DNA of 64,000 nt from Sepioteuthis lessoniana (taxonomy: Eukaryota > Mollusca > Cephalopoda > Myopsida > Loliginidae): the NCBI GenBank assembly GCA_963585895.1, contig OY757917.1:100861301-100925300 (forward strand). Reading direction: 5' to 3'. Positions within the stretch are counted from its first letter, which is position 1. Each line of letters starts with the position of its first letter. The notes below the pieces were generated by a model. It made no database searches. It worked only from the letters and a program-made list of their open reading frames with translations, and was not told the DNA's origin. The translations under genes were made by a program, and so were the position numbers. Below, one piece after another: positions 18,748 through 29,220 of this stretch.

Positions 18748-19078
18748 GGGCCCAATCTATGGGTTAAATACAACCAAACAGAGTATTTATTCTAAACTGA
18801 ATTGTTTGAAATAGAACTATTTTTATATTTAACTGAGTGTAAACAAGAAGCTGTATTAATGTTAAACTGAATTGTTTGATATGGAACTGTTTTGGACATT
18901 TAAACTGCGTACTTATGTTAAATTGAATCGTTTGAAATAGAACTGTTTTTGACACTTAACCTGCGTATTTGTTAAACTGTATTGTTTGCAATAGCACTAT
19001 TTGCATGTATAAACATGGATTTGTCATTAAATAACCTACAGTGGTTGATATGCCATAAAACCAAACCAACCAAATTAC
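18748..19078 (+). mobile_element. NR-1 copy, head missing
   Basis: Starts at CCCAATCTATGGGTTAAATA, has four ~70-bp units (AAACTGAATTGTTTGAAATA, GAACTGTTTT) and ends AGTGGTTGATATGCCATAAA with AACC repeats. The GC-rich head is absent; the CTTT tract lies where it would be. Confidence 0.7.
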
Positions 19079-19327
19079 TCAAAACAGACAATGAAGGCAA
19101 TTCTCTGTATGGCGGTACAGCCGCCCTCGCCAAACAAATTCCACTTCCAATCCGTTGATCGTTCTGCTTGTCGGATATATTCTCAGATGACACGATTAAT
19201 TCACTATTTGTCTTAGATAGGAATACTTTATATCATATAAACGTGTGCAAAACAAAACAAAAACAAAATAAAACAAAACAAAACTACTACACTAAAAATG
19301 TAAAAATGAAGTACAATGAACCCAATT

Positions 19328-19655
19328 CCCTAGACCCAAGGTATATGATCGAAAGCCTATCGATAGCTGTCCATGCCTTCGTGAGCCGCGTGTCGATGTC
19401 TTTTTCGGTTGATGAGACACTGCTTCCTAGGTAGGTGAATTTGTCAACCAGTTTCAGAGAGGTTCCGTCTAGTGAGGAGATGTCACCTTTCTGATTAAAG
19501 CACATAAATTCAGTTTTGTGTGCATTAACATGGAGTCCAATGCCAGCAGCGGCTCATTCCAAACTATGCAGTCGTGTTTCGGTTTGGTTGGGTGTATTGG
19601 CCAATAGCTCTATGTCATCGGCGTAGTCGGCGTCGGTAATTGTTTTTGCGGGCTA
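19328..19655 (-). pseudogene. LINE-G fragment with the reverse transcriptase YADD motif
   Basis: The minus strand reads ITDADYADDIELLANTPNQ; the YADD box, the metal-binding core of reverse transcriptase, is at 19614-19625. It continues NAHKTEFMCFNQKG and SLKLVDKFTYLGSSVSSTEK. One in-frame stop lies between (after HSLE). Both ends are truncated. It is the only copy here that reaches the catalytic site, which supports the non-LTR reverse transcriptase call for the family. Confidence 0.85.
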
Positions 19656-19774
19656 CCTTCTGCTTCTTTTCTTTGTCAGCACGAAACAGTTTTCTTTGAT
19701 TTTATCGATACATGATTATTAAGCAAATATTTTGTAAATAACATTTATCAAATTTCCCGATCTCGTTTTTTTTC

Positions 19775-19895
19775 CACACTTAAATGGTTTGAAGAATTCA
19801 TATCAAACATTAACAGTTCTGTTTGTACGCAGTTTAAGTGTTTCAAGTAATATTTCAATCTAACATCAGTCATTTGTTTGCCTACTTTCTGGGGG
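19775..19895 (-). mobile_element. NR-1/NR-2 unit fragment
   Basis: CACTTAAATGGTTTGAAGAA, ATCAGTCATTTGTTTGCC: unit sequences like those at 22380-22560. No head or tail. Confidence 0.5.
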
Positions 19896-19946
19896 ACGGT
19901 TACGAATCCATGCTTTCATCTACTGTGTTGCAACGTTTTAGATTGA

Positions 19947-20532
19947 TTGTTTGTTTGTTGGGTTTTATGGCATATCAACCCTTGTAGGTTATTTAACGCC
20001 AAATCCATTTTTATGTTAATAATCAGTTCTATTTCAAACAATTCAGTTTAGCATGAGTACGGGTTCATTGTCGAAAACATTTCAATTTCAAACTATTCAA
20101 GTAGTTATATATAACAATTCAGTTTAGTGTAAGTACAGTTTCAATGTCAAAACAGTTTAATTTCAAACAATTCAGTTTAGCATAAGTACGCAGTTTAAAT
20201 GTAAATACAGTTTAATTGTGAAAAATATTTCTATTTCTAGCTATTCAGTTTAGTCAAGCAGTTCTAATTCAGCTAATTCAGTTTAGTATAAGTACAGATT
20301 TTGTTTACATACAATTAAATGTCAAAACAGTTCTATGTTAAACAATTCAGTTTAGTGTAAATACAATTTCAATGTCAAAAAACCCCCCAGTTCTATTTGA
20401 AATAATTCAGTTTAGTATAAGCAGGCAGTTTAAATGTAAGTACGGTTTAATTGTTAAAAACATTGGTTGGGGGTTCTTTCCCCTCTGCAGAGAAGCAGTC
20501 GGTGTATTCTACAGCCCCAGCCGACTGGGCAA
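19947..20532 (-). mobile_element. NR-1 copy with perfect 12-bp TSD
   Basis: Flanked by GTTTTAGATTGA at 19935-19946 and 20533-20544. Left end is the reverse tail (TTGTTTGTTGGGTTTTATGG, CATATCAACCCTTGTAGG), then units, then a shortened body: the CCCATAGATAGGG block is missing and the units join directly to TTCTTTCCCCTCTGCAGAG and the head ending GCCGACTGGGCAA. This fixes both ends of the family. Confidence 0.85.
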
Positions 20533-20544
20533 GTTTTAGATTGA

Positions 20545-20640
20545 GTGAATACTTAATATTAACAACATGTCGAACCATGTAAGCTTATTTTATGCTTATA
20601 GATTAGGGAATCTGTTGGATATCGACTGGAAGGTTCCTTT
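20545..20640 (-). mobile_element. NR-2 3' part
   Basis: AACAACATGTCGAACCATGT and TATAGATTAGGGAATCTG resemble the NR-2 tail region. It is followed by an unclassified insert (20640-21045) and NR-2 body at 21080. Confidence 0.5.
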
Positions 20641-20744
20641 GACACGCCGCACAAGTTGCGTGGGTGGCATAACAGGATATATATCTGTTTCACAAAGTAA
20701 ACAAAATACAGGTATTTTCTCAGCAGAAGTATTGGGTGGAATAC

Positions 20745-21020
20745 TAGACAGGCAGGAGCTGTATCTATGTGCAACGCAGGGTTGGGAGATGTGACCACGA
20801 AGATTACGTGGGCGTCCGAAAAATTATATAAGCTAAAGAAAAATTTTGACCAACGCAGAACGAATCAGAAAGGCAGAGGTTTCACAGAAAAACCACACCA
20901 TCGGCCCTGTATGTGCATCTCAGCCGGCTCCGACTCTATCTCATTCTACCCATACGTAGAGTTCGGGTAATGAAAGGAAAAGAAAAGAAGCAGATTATAT
21001 TTTTATACATCAGCGTTGTT
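20745..21020 (+). repeat. Unclassified repeat K, copy 1
   Basis: GGAGATGTGACCACGAAGAT, GGGCGTCCGAAAAATTATAT and TTCGGGTAATGAAAGGAAAA recur, on the other strand, at 25074-25253. Copy 1 has about 95 bp (20829-20925) that copy 2 lacks. Short frames cross it, but I recognise no protein. Both copies sit inside NR-2 sequence, so this may be an internal NR-2 variant region. Confidence 0.55.
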
Positions 21021-21079
21021 GTCTTTCTCTGCTATGTACAACAAATCGAGTACATTGTACGTTCATATTGATTTTCTGA

Positions 21080-21245
21080 GTACTTTTTCTACCGAGTACT
21101 ACCACTTTGGGTCAGAGTAAATTTGACAATAATAGCGATGAAGGGGTACTCCACACTCCTCAGATCTCAAGAACTAGATCCTCACCATCACATGCAGTTT
21201 AGTGTCATACGCAACACATCCCTTTTTAGGGGGAGAGGAAATACA
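21080..21245 (-). mobile_element. NR-2 body/head
   Basis: GGTCAGAGTAAATTTGACAA, GAAGGGGTACTCCACACTCC, CAGTTTAGTGTCATACGCAA and CCCTTTTTAGGGGG follow NR-2 order. Confidence 0.6.
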
Positions 21246-21641
21246 GTCAGCATATTCTAATTGTTGACAAAAATCTGTAGAGCTTTTGTAACAGATAATA
21301 CTTAATAATATCCGTTTGTATAATATAATATTTCAATGAATAAAATATTAGCATCTTTGATTCAGAAAAATAATTATGACAATCCCTTCTTTTTTAAATA
21401 AAAACTGTTTGATGGGTACTTTTTAAGAGTGATACGATAGGTATCCGAGTCCGTCTCAAAACTAGAAATTGTGATGCTGATTCTCAAGACAGCCATGCAC
21501 TCTCCAACGCAATCTTCTCCCTTTTGTTTTTTCACTTTCTTTTGCTTTTAGCAGGATTAAAATTTTTTACAAAGATTACGATGAAGAAAGTCAAAGAAGC
21601 TTTAAAATACAAGGACTATGACGGTATGAATGGAAACATCA
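21246..21641. other. Unassigned AT-rich DNA
   Basis: No recognised element or frame. Confidence 0.35.
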
Positions 21642-22268
21642 CCGAGGCTGAGGAACTGTCATGATGCTCATCTTGGTCAAATAGTCTGTGACAAGGATGG
21701 AGTTGTGGACTGGTGCATTGTCCTGCTGTAAATGCCATTGACCCGATTTGAAGAGTGCTGGCCTCTTCCGACGGAGTCTCTTCCTGAACTCCCTTAAAAC
21801 TTCGACATAGTAACCCTAACCCTAACCCTTTGGCAAATCAACTCTGGTGTATTGACTTTCTTACTCCTCCCACACCTCTCATCATTCCTCACAGACTCCC
21901 TGCCTTCCTTGAATCTCTTATGCCACTCAAAAACTCATGCTCGATTCATGCAAGATGGTCGAAAAGCAGTCTGAAGCATTCCATAGTTTTCTGTGGCATC
22001 ATTTTTTCCAAGTTTAAAACAGAATTTTATTGCATATCGTTCTTCTAAAGTGTCAGATTGCATTTTTGAAATTCACCAGTTTTGACAATCAGACTTTAGT
22101 AGGATGTATTCCAATTGCTGCTGTAGCTGTTCATTTGAACCTGAAATCATAAAAATTGGTCAGTCATCTCATAAGATGTATAGCAATAAGATACTGAATT
22201 TTCAAGAGTCTACGATAATTCTAAATGCCCATACGAAAAAGCCTGCAATCTTAGCGTATGCACCTCGT
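21642..22268 (-). pseudogene. Internally deleted mariner, copy 2, one end missing
   Basis: The right end keeps the terminal repeat (read inwards CGAGGTGCATACGCTAAGAT, diverged) next to TA. The transposase N-terminal region starts at an ATG at 22061-22063 (RYAIKFCFKLGK), then the deletion junction with CCCTAACCCTAACCC (21810-21827), then the second-Asp region. The left terminal repeat and transposase C-terminus are lost at 21641. Confidence 0.8.
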
Positions 22269-22289
22269 ATATATACTATTAAAAGTGAA

Positions 22290-22830
22290 TAGTTTGTAGC
22301 TAGTTTCATTTTTAAATGAGTAAGAATTAATTTGTTTACATTCTGATATTGCTATTGCTTCTACACAGTCAAATGGTTTCAATTATTGCTATCTAACATT
22401 TATAATTCTATTCAAAATTACTTATTCATTTACACACACTTAAATGCTTCCAACTATTGCTATGTATTTCTAACAATCGAATCAAACATCAGTCATTTGT
22501 TTACACACAGTTGAATGCCTAAACAGTTCTATTTCAAACAATTCAATTTAGAAAAAGTCATTTGTTTGCAATCATTTTAAGTGTCAAATATTTCTTTTTC
22601 ACTCATAGATAGGATTCTATCAGGTGCTACCACTCCAGGCCAGAATGGAACTGAGAGGATTGGCAAGTAAAGGAGTACTCCACATTCCCCGAAGTTCATT
22701 GGATACAGCCTCAACATCATATGGTTTCCCATCTTATCTAGGACACTCTTTAGGGGAGTCTTACTCCTCTGCAGAGATACATTCGGTGTTATCTACATCT
22801 CCAGCCGACTGGCCTGGTAGAGCGAGAGAG
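22290..22830 (-). mobile_element. NR-1 copy
   Basis: Unit block (AATGGTTTCAATTATTGCTA, ATCAGTCATTTGTTTACACA), the CATAGATAGGATTCTATCAG block, CCAGGCCAGAATGG, and the head CTCTGCAGAGATACATTCGG to CAGCCGACTGGCC. The tail end on the left is not recognisable. Confidence 0.65.
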
Positions 22831-23002
22831 AGAGGAACGTCATTAAAAACCGTGTAGGTTTTAATTTTCATAAATTTCTGATAATCTGGTAAGTCTAGAC
22901 ATTAAGTTTGACCCATAGAGAGATAATGAAATAGAGACAAATAGGAAACTAGGGATTGGGCAACAAATAGGGGAGAGATCAGGTAATAGAAAAAACAGAG
23001 AA

Positions 23003-23003
23003 T

Positions 23004-23043
<40 letters not shown>
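23003..23043. repeat. (GA)n microsatellite
   Basis: Pure GA over about 38 bp. Confidence 0.95.
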
Positions 23044-23337
23044 GAGCGAAAAAAAGCATTAGAAATCCTGATATTTGACTTGTATCACTTCGACGGTAAA
23101 TTAATTAGTCGTGTCAATAAATTAGACTTAAAGATTAATAGGCCAAATGAATGCAAATAAGTCGACGAATCTTCTTTTTTTAAATTGTTAAAAGCTGAAG
23201 ATCTGATGACAGAATAGCGCCAAAAGATATAAAGATAAATGAATAAACAAATAAATTGAAAGAAATACGGAAAGAAGGTAAATTATTGAATAGGTTTAGT
23301 TTAATTGATTGATTGATTGATTGATTTTAACGGCATG

Positions 23338-23576
23338 TTTGGTTTGGTTTCTTTGTTTAATGACATATCAACCTTTGTAGGTTATTTAATGCCAAAGCTA
23401 TTCTCCTAGAAGAACAGTAGTGGTAATATTTAACCCCTAACTGGGAAGATATGGTGGTTCATTCCTTTCCCAAGGGTATTTCCCTGAAAGTGAACGTAAT
23501 AGCTCGACTAGAATACGAACTCGCTTATTACGATCTCGTAGTCCTTCGCTTTAACCATTACACCATGAGGACCCCC
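23338..23576 (-). mobile_element. tSINE-2 copy with perfect 11-bp TSD
   Basis: Flanked by TTAACGGCATG at 23327-23337 and 23577-23587, which defines the element exactly: 239 bp, reverse tail TTTGGTTTGGTTTCTTTG at the left, tRNA-like head (A box complement CCATTACACCATGAGGAC) at the right. Confidence 0.95.
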
Positions 23577-23711
23577 TTAACGGCATGTCAACCCGTCTAT
23601 GTTTATTCATTAAGGAATTTCGTTCTTTGTACGTTCATATTTACATTTTGTGTTGTTTCTTAAGAGAGTATTTTCTTTTGGTTTTGTTTTTCTTTTCTTT
23701 TCTTTTTTAAT

Positions 23712-24004
23712 CCTATTTACCAACCCCTCCGCTCGGGCAGGATATGACACAAGGTCAATTTTTAAGCGGAGTTTTACAGGTTTGAATTCAGAGTTTTCCT
23801 TCTCCTAGACTAGATGCCTCAGCAAGGCTGAATAACACAGTCTGCCCTACTATTTACCCATAGCTGGAGGGAGAATAATTGGATTCATACCTTTCCCAAG
23901 GGTATTAGTGCTATGTGAAATGCAAATCAGCCTCGTCCAGGATTTGAACTCGTATCGCCGTGTTCATTTGCTACGACGATAACCATTTCACCATGGGCAC
24001 CTCC
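23712..24004 (-). mobile_element. tSINE-3 copy with 16-bp TSD
   Basis: Flanked by TCTTTTCTTTTTTAAT at 23696-23711 and 24005-24020. Left end ATTTACCAACCCCTCCGCTC is the 3' end; right end is the head, with CATTTCACCATGGGCACCTC as the complement of the A box region and GGATTTGAACTCG as that of the B box. It entered the T-rich tail of the neighbouring tSINE-2. Confidence 0.9.
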
Positions 24005-24235
24005 TCTTTTCTTTTTTAATAGCATATCAACCTTCAAGGGTTATTTGATGCCAGAACCATCTTTTATAGAAGAACAGTAGAAGTTCATTGCTGGGTGAAT
24101 AGGGAAATTTTTACGTTTTCGAACGGTATTAGACTGAAAGGGAATATTATAGCGAGACTTGAATTTGAACTCGCTAACAACGGTATCGCAGTCCAGCACG
24201 TTTGCCACTTCACCACGGAAACTCCATGTTTTTGT
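24005..24235 (-). mobile_element. tSINE-2 copy, diverged
   Basis: Reverse tail AATAGCATATCAACCTTCAA, a TTTTATAGAAGAACAGTAGA segment, B box complement TTGAATTTGAACTCGC and head ending CACCACGGAAACTCC. The tSINE-3 insertion lies in its tail. Confidence 0.75.
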
Positions 24236-24559
24236 TTTTTTTTGCTTCTCACAGTAAAATTGAATACGAATAATTTTTAAACAGATCTATTAGACCCATA
24301 GATGGGACCACAACCGGTACGACCATTACACGTTAAAGTGGACCTGGGAGTAATGATAATGAAAGAGTACTCCACTCTTCACACATCTGCAGAAGTGGAT
24401 TCTCACTATCCGATACAGTTTAGTTTCATACCCAGAATACCTGTTTTTCTTCGGTGATTCTTACCCTTCTGCAGAAAATTCAAACAACGTTCTTGCGACA
24501 AACCCTAATGAGTTATCTAATGGCGAAATTTGATACAAATAATTTGCACACTGTTATAC

Positions 24560-25045
24560 AATTTCTTGTGTTCCAATTAAATACAAACAATTTATTCACA
24601 ATTACATAGTTTCAAGCATTCTAATAATAATTAATTCAATTATAATTATCATTGTTTACACATAGGGGCCCAGTGGATAGAGTGTTCACAAATGATCTGT
24701 GAGACCTGGGTTCAATCCCAGGTCGCGTCATACCAAAGACTTTAAAAATGGTACTTGATACCTCCTTGCTTAATACTCAGCAATACAAGATACGCATCCA
24801 TGGTAAAGTAGAACAATCCAAGGAAAGGAGTAGCGCCCTCTCCTACACCTCGGTGTAGTAGCTATTGAAAAGGGAGCCTACTGGTCGCCCTCGACTACAT
24901 TCGCCAACTTTACTTACTTTTATACACAGTTATATGGTTTCAAGTATTCCTATCTAATATAAATAATTTGCGTACAGTTATATGGTTAAATATTGCTATT
25001 TCAAATGTTGTACAAGCAGCTCTATTTGACGAATAGATATAACCA
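24560..25045 (-). mobile_element. NR-2 unit block interrupted by tSINE-1
   Basis: Units CAATTACATAGTTTCAAGCA, then after the SINE ACACAGTTATATGGTTTCAA and TATTCCTATCTAATATAAAT, then GCTCTATTTGACGAATAG. Body continues at 25435. Confidence 0.55.
24664..24919 (+). mobile_element. tSINE-1 copy, full length
   Basis: tRNA-like head: A box region GGCCCAGTGGATAGAGTGT and B box GGTTCAATCCC. Body: CATACCAAAGACTTTAAAAA, AGGAGTAGCGCCCTCTCCTA, CCTCGGTGTAGTAGCTATTG, ending TTCGCCAACTTTACTTAC. A good reference copy. Confidence 0.85.
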
Positions 25046-25073
25046 AAACAGTACTGGTAGAAGAACAAAAACG

Positions 25074-25253
25074 TTGATGTATAAACATATAACCTGCTTC
25101 TTTTCTTGTTTTTCTTCATTACCCGAAATGTACGTTTGGGTTCAGAAAGAGCGAATTCTTTCTTGGGTAATATAATTTTCTGGACGCCTATGCAATCCTT
25201 GTGGTCACATCTTTCACCAATGCGACGCGCGTGGACACGCCTCCTGTCTAGCA
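25074..25253 (-). repeat. Unclassified repeat K, copy 2
   Basis: Reverse complement of parts of 20745-21020 (see TGTATAAACATATAACCTGC, CATTACCCGAAATGTACG, GTGGTCACATCTTTC). A middle ~95 bp is absent relative to copy 1. Confidence 0.55.
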
Positions 25254-25434
25254 AGCCATTCATGCAACTCACGTGGCATTTCTGCTGAGGAACATCTGAG
25301 TCGTGTTTACCTTAGGAAGTAAGTGGACATCCTGCTATGTCACCCAGGCAACCCATGTTTACCCTAGAAAATAGGCGCATATCTTTTCACACCACCCACT
25401 CTGATTAGACAGACTGTCAAAGGAATCTTCCTGT

Positions 25435-25560
25435 CGCTATCCAACACCGGGAGTAATATCAATAAAGAAGTATTCTACTCTCCCCAGAGTTCAGGAACAG
25501 GAGTCTCACCCTCCGATGCAATTTAATGTTATACTCAGGACACCGCTGATGGGCGATGGG
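25435..25560 (-). mobile_element. NR-2 body fragment
   Basis: GAGTAATATCAATAAAGAAG, TATTCTACTCTCCCCAGAG and CAATTTAATGTTATACTCAG match the NR-2 body. Confidence 0.55.
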
Positions 25561-25571
25561 CTTATTGCTCC

Positions 25572-25840
25572 GCATAAAATAAGTAAAGTTGGCGACCTTG
25601 GTTGACGGTGACCCGAAGGCTCCGTTTTCAATAGCTACTACTCTGAGGTGTAGAGGAGGGTGCAATTCCATTCCCTGGATTGCTCCACTTTACATTTGAT
25701 CCTTACCTTATAATGCTGAATGTTGAGTAATGCAGCATCAAGTACTATTTTTTGAGTCTTTGGTATGACTCTACCTGGGATTGAACCCTGGTCTCCCGAA
25801 CCATTGGCGAACATTCTACTCATTAGTACAGCTGGCTTAT
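25572..25840 (-). mobile_element. tSINE-1 copy
   Basis: Left: reverse 3' end AAATAAGTAAAGTTGGCGAC. Right: B box complement GGGATTGAACCC and A box region CATTCTACTCATTAG. Central TCTGAGGTGTAGAGGAGGGT. Nearly full length. Confidence 0.85.
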
Positions 25841-25889
25841 TCTAGAGTCTCGATAGAAGATACAGATCAATAAATAAAGGAAAAGAAGA

Positions 25890-26003
25890 AACAGTTGCAA
25901 GATAGAGAGACAAATCAAGGGAGAGAAAGAAATAAAGAGAATCGAGAAAGGGAGAATGAAGAGTCAGTTAGAGAGATATCAAGAGAGATATCAAGAGAGA
26001 TAT

Positions 26004-26040
<37 letters not shown>

Positions 26041-26460
26041 GAATGATGATGATTATGTAGTTGAAGAAAAACTGAAACAAGAAAGAAAATAGAGAAAGAA
26101 AGAGGTAAAGAGAATATCTAGAAAAGAAAAAAGAGAGAGGGAGAGAAAGAAAAAGATGGATATATAAAAAGAGAGAGAAAGAGAGAATAGGCACACAGAG
26201 AGACTGATCAGGAAAGAGAGTAAAATAGAGAATATAAAATAGGTAATCAGAGACTGCTCAGCAGAGAGAGAGAGAGAAAGAGAGGGAGAGAAAGAGAGAG
26301 AGAGAGAGAGAGAGGGAGGAAGAGAGGGAGGGGGGGAGAGAGAATCAGAAAATTGGTCCAGAGAGACAAACCAGGAAAGAGATCAAAATAAAAAAAGATA
26401 AAAGGAGCAGTCCGAAAGAAACTGATCAAGGAAGAAAAAAACAACCCCCCAATATACAAG
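25890..26460. repeat. (GA)n-rich purine tract
   Basis: Pure GA runs at 26004-26036 and several in 26262-26345, within a longer AGAGA/AAAGA tract. Frames here (Arg/Glu-rich plus, Ser/Leu-rich minus) are low-complexity. Confidence 0.9.
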
Positions 26461-26517
26461 GTCAGGCAGACAGACTGAACATTGGTAGTTACTGCTATAT
26501 TAGTTAGTAAAAAGTAG

Positions 26518-26780
26518 TAAGTAAAGCTGGTGATCGTCGTCGAGGGCGACCAGAAGGCTCCCTTTTCAACAGCTACTACACCGAGGTGTAAGGGAGGGCG
26601 CTACTCCTTTACCCTGGATTGCTCCACTTTACCCTCGATACGTACCTTATATTGCTGAGTGTTAAGCAAGGAGGTATTATTTTAAAAGTTTTTGGTATAA
26701 CGCGACCTGGGATTGAATCCAGGCCTCCCAGACCATTGGTGAATACTCTACCCACGAGGCCAATGAGCCGGCAGTTAGTA
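26518..26780 (-). mobile_element. tSINE-1 copy with imperfect TSD
   Basis: Reverse 3' end AAGCTGGTGATCGTCGTCGA, body CCGAGGTGTAAGGGAGGGCG, B box complement GGGATTGAATCC, head end GCCAATGAGCCGG. Flanked by AGTTAGTAAAAAGTAG (left) and AGTTAGTAAAACGTAG (right), a likely TSD with one difference. Confidence 0.85.
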
Positions 26781-27570
26781 AAACGTAGTTAGTAAAAAGA
26801 GAGAAAATGTAAAGCGAAAAAGAGCGAGACAGTCATAAAAAGAGATAAAAGACTTTAGATGTAGAAAATGTTAAAAGATGAGAAAGTCGAGAAAGAAGTC
26901 TGATCTATGACTGATCCCTCGATGTTTTTAATTGGCGATTGATCAAGACGGTAATTGACTATTGAACTCTAAGACGATGACGTCACATACTATCACTGTT
27001 TTCTTGTTTGGGATATTTTTGGCACTCTTAGGAAATTTGAGATCATGTTTCAAAGTTATATTAAAACCATTTTAACGAGGGCAGTGCTAGAATTAATGAA
27101 AAAATATTCTACTAATTTTAGTCACGAGACGGTGCAAAAAATAGATCGTTAAGCTCCCTCCCCCCTCCCCAAAAAAAGATATCCCTGAAAATACTTCCTT
27201 TAATAACGTTCGATAAACGACATCAAAGTCGACATTTGCTATTAGAGAAGATCCATTTTGTTGTTTTGTTGGGTTTTTTTTTATGTTAGTGCTTCATTTA
27301 TTTGTTTGAGGCGTGTTAATTAAATTTTGGTGGATGACGTGAAGTTAGATTAAAATTGAAAGCAGGAAATATAAGAAGGCTTGGACGGCGCGAGAGTTTG
27401 ATTATTGCCGAATGAATACCACTAAAATAAAACCAAAAAACAAGGCTGTGCTCTCACAGAAGATAAAAAAAGGTGTGTCATTGACGTCAAACGCGTTGGT
27501 TCTTCCTCCCTCAACAGGCAACATCTCTGTTTGAATTTATCATCTTTAAAATAACTTATATCTATTCACA
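26781..27570. other. Unassigned, unique-looking DNA
   Basis: No repeat of the window's families. Short C and A runs near 27160-27175 and a T run near 27270. No convincing exon. Confidence 0.4.
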
Positions 27571-27832
27571 AAGGAGGCACTCATGGTGCAACGGTTTTAA
27601 GTGGTAGGAAATGAACGCGGTGACTCGAGTTCAAATCGTGGATGAAGTTGATTGTATTTCGCATTGCAGTAATACCTTTGTAAAGGGTATGAATTCAATT
27701 TTTCATCCTCTAAATAGATTTAAATAGGGCAGGCTGGACTCTTAAGTCTAGATAAGGCAACCGGTCTAGGAGAAGGAAAACTCTGAATTCAAACCTATTA
27801 AAAACTGACCTTGCGTCGCATCCTGCACGTGT
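27571..27832 (+). mobile_element. tSINE-3 copy
   Basis: GGAGGCACTCATGGTGCAAC (A box region), CTCGAGTTCAAATCGTGGAT (B box), central GTAAAGGGTATGAATTCAAT, then CTAGGAGAAGGAAAACTCTG and ACTGACCTTGCGTCGCATCC. Diverged; a normal AGCTATGGGTAAATAG segment is degraded. Confidence 0.75.
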
Positions 27833-28323
27833 GGCTGGGTTGGGTATATTCATTTACAGAAGAGATTGCCAGGACGTACCACTACATTTAAATATCGGGT
27901 GTCTTAATATACATGTGGGACCCATGTGACTGCTAATAACTCTACTACTAATAATAGTAATGTTCTTTTTTTGTTTCAGATTTGAAAATTGTATCCTATA
28001 ACAACTATTATTCCTCGATCCCAATGCTTTTGACAAAAGACGAAAAATATCTAGTGTCACGACTAATTTGGAGACAAAGTCATTCAAAACTATCTCAAAA
28101 TAGATGCAACCCATTAATATGATAATGATTAATTATTGAGACAAGAAACTAAAAAAAAACCATTGTCTGTCCTGTAAGATGATATACTGACAATTTAAAA
28201 AACATTGATTTGATGTCTCTAGCTCAAAAGTGTATATTTGCTTTTAGCTGACAAAACAAAGATTTATTAAAATCTATCTGTTCATATTTATCTATGTATA
28301 TTCGTAGTCACAATTATTGGAGG
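27833..28323. other. Unassigned DNA
   Basis: AT-rich. The 86-codon minus frame at 27854-28114 has no recognised domain. Confidence 0.35.
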
Positions 28324-28556
28324 GGAGTGTCCTCGTGGTGTAATGGTTAAAGCGATGGACTGCGGAATCGTAGTACGCGAATTTGTACTCCAGTCGCGCT
28401 ATTACGTTCACTTTCGGGCAAAATACCCTCGGGAAAGGTATGAACCCCCTTATCCTGGGTTAAATAGTACCACTACTGTTCTTCTCGGAGATTAGCTTTG
28501 ACATAAATGACCTACAAAGGTTGATATGCCATTAAAAAAAGAAACCAAACCAAACA
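28324..28556 (+). mobile_element. tSINE-2 copy, near complete
   Basis: GAGTGTCCTCGTGGTGTAAT head, TTTGTACTCCAGTCGCGCTA, TTACGTTCACTTTCGGGCAA, GGGAAAGGTATGAACCCCCT and tail AAAGGTTGATATGCCATTAA with AAACCAAACC. A CCCAGCTA segment is deleted before GGGTTAAATAGTACC. Confidence 0.85.
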
Positions 28557-28839
28557 ATTACTGGCACCCATGAAATTTCAACACGTAATGTTGAATGTAT
28601 TCTGAAAAAACAAACAAATCAAGTGAAACTCTTTGGTCAATTGAAAACTCATGTTGATAAAGAATGTAAATAATCAAACAAGTGAACATCAATTCGATTA
28701 CTTTCTTTTTGTTTCAAAAGATAGAGTAAAAAAATGAAAGGGTGAGAATTGTGATGACCAGGATTATATCTATCTATCCTCTTTCACTATCAATAGATAT
28801 GAATTATTTCAGCTGCAATACAAACATGAATGTATTTAC
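28557..28839. other. Unassigned DNA
   Basis: AT-rich, no recognised feature. Confidence 0.35.
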
Positions 28840-29103
28840 CTAACCACTACGCGACGTGACACAAGGCCAATCTTTTAGCGGAGTTTAACAGGTTTTAATT
28901 CCGAGGTTTTCTTTTCCTAGTCTTGTTGCCTTATCTAGACAAAGGAATCCAATCTGTTCAACTAGTTGCAAGAGAAGAGGAGAATCCATACTCTTTTCGA
29001 GATCGTTAGCGCAATGTGAGTCGCAAACAGCCTCATCCAGGATTTGAACTCGATTTGCTGTGTTCATTTCCGACGGATATAACCATTAAGTTAAGAGATC
29101 CTA
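28840..29103 (-). mobile_element. tSINE-3 copy, diverged
   Basis: ACACAAGGCCAATCTTTTAG, GGAGTTTAACAGGTTTTAAT, GATTTGAACTCGATTTGC (B box complement) and head end AACCATTAAGTTAAGAGATC. The AGCTATGGGTAAATAG core is altered. Confidence 0.7.
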
Positions 29104-29124
29104 CCTCACATATGCATTGATTTA

Positions 29125-29126
<2 letters not shown>

Positions 29127-29220
<94 letters not shown>

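Larger units (their letters stand above)
23300..24480 (-). mobile_element. NR-2 copy carrying three nested SINEs
   Basis: Pieces 23300-23337, 23577-23695 and 24240-24480 join into one NR-2: (GATT)n tail, TTAACGGCATGTCAACCCGT, TACGTTCATATTTAC, AATTTTTAAACAGATCTATT, CCATAGATGGGACCACAACC and the body GTGGACCTGGGAGTAATGAT. Between them sit two tSINE-2 copies and one tSINE-3, so NR-2 is older than all three. Confidence 0.75.

Noticed and set aside
20567-20970. Two frames of 75 and 67 codons
   Set aside because: They lie in repeat K / NR-2 sequence and are not preserved in the second K copy.
21810-21827. Interstitial telomere repeat
   Set aside because: Only about three CCCTAA units, and they occur at the same place in three mariner copies, so they belong to the element.
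24664-24735. Possible functional tRNA gene
   Set aside because: A and B boxes are present but the head does not form a convincing acceptor stem and continues into a tSINE-1 body; the same holds for the other SINE heads.
25895-26092. Arg/Glu-rich 65-codon frame
   Set aside because: Produced by the (GA)n tract.
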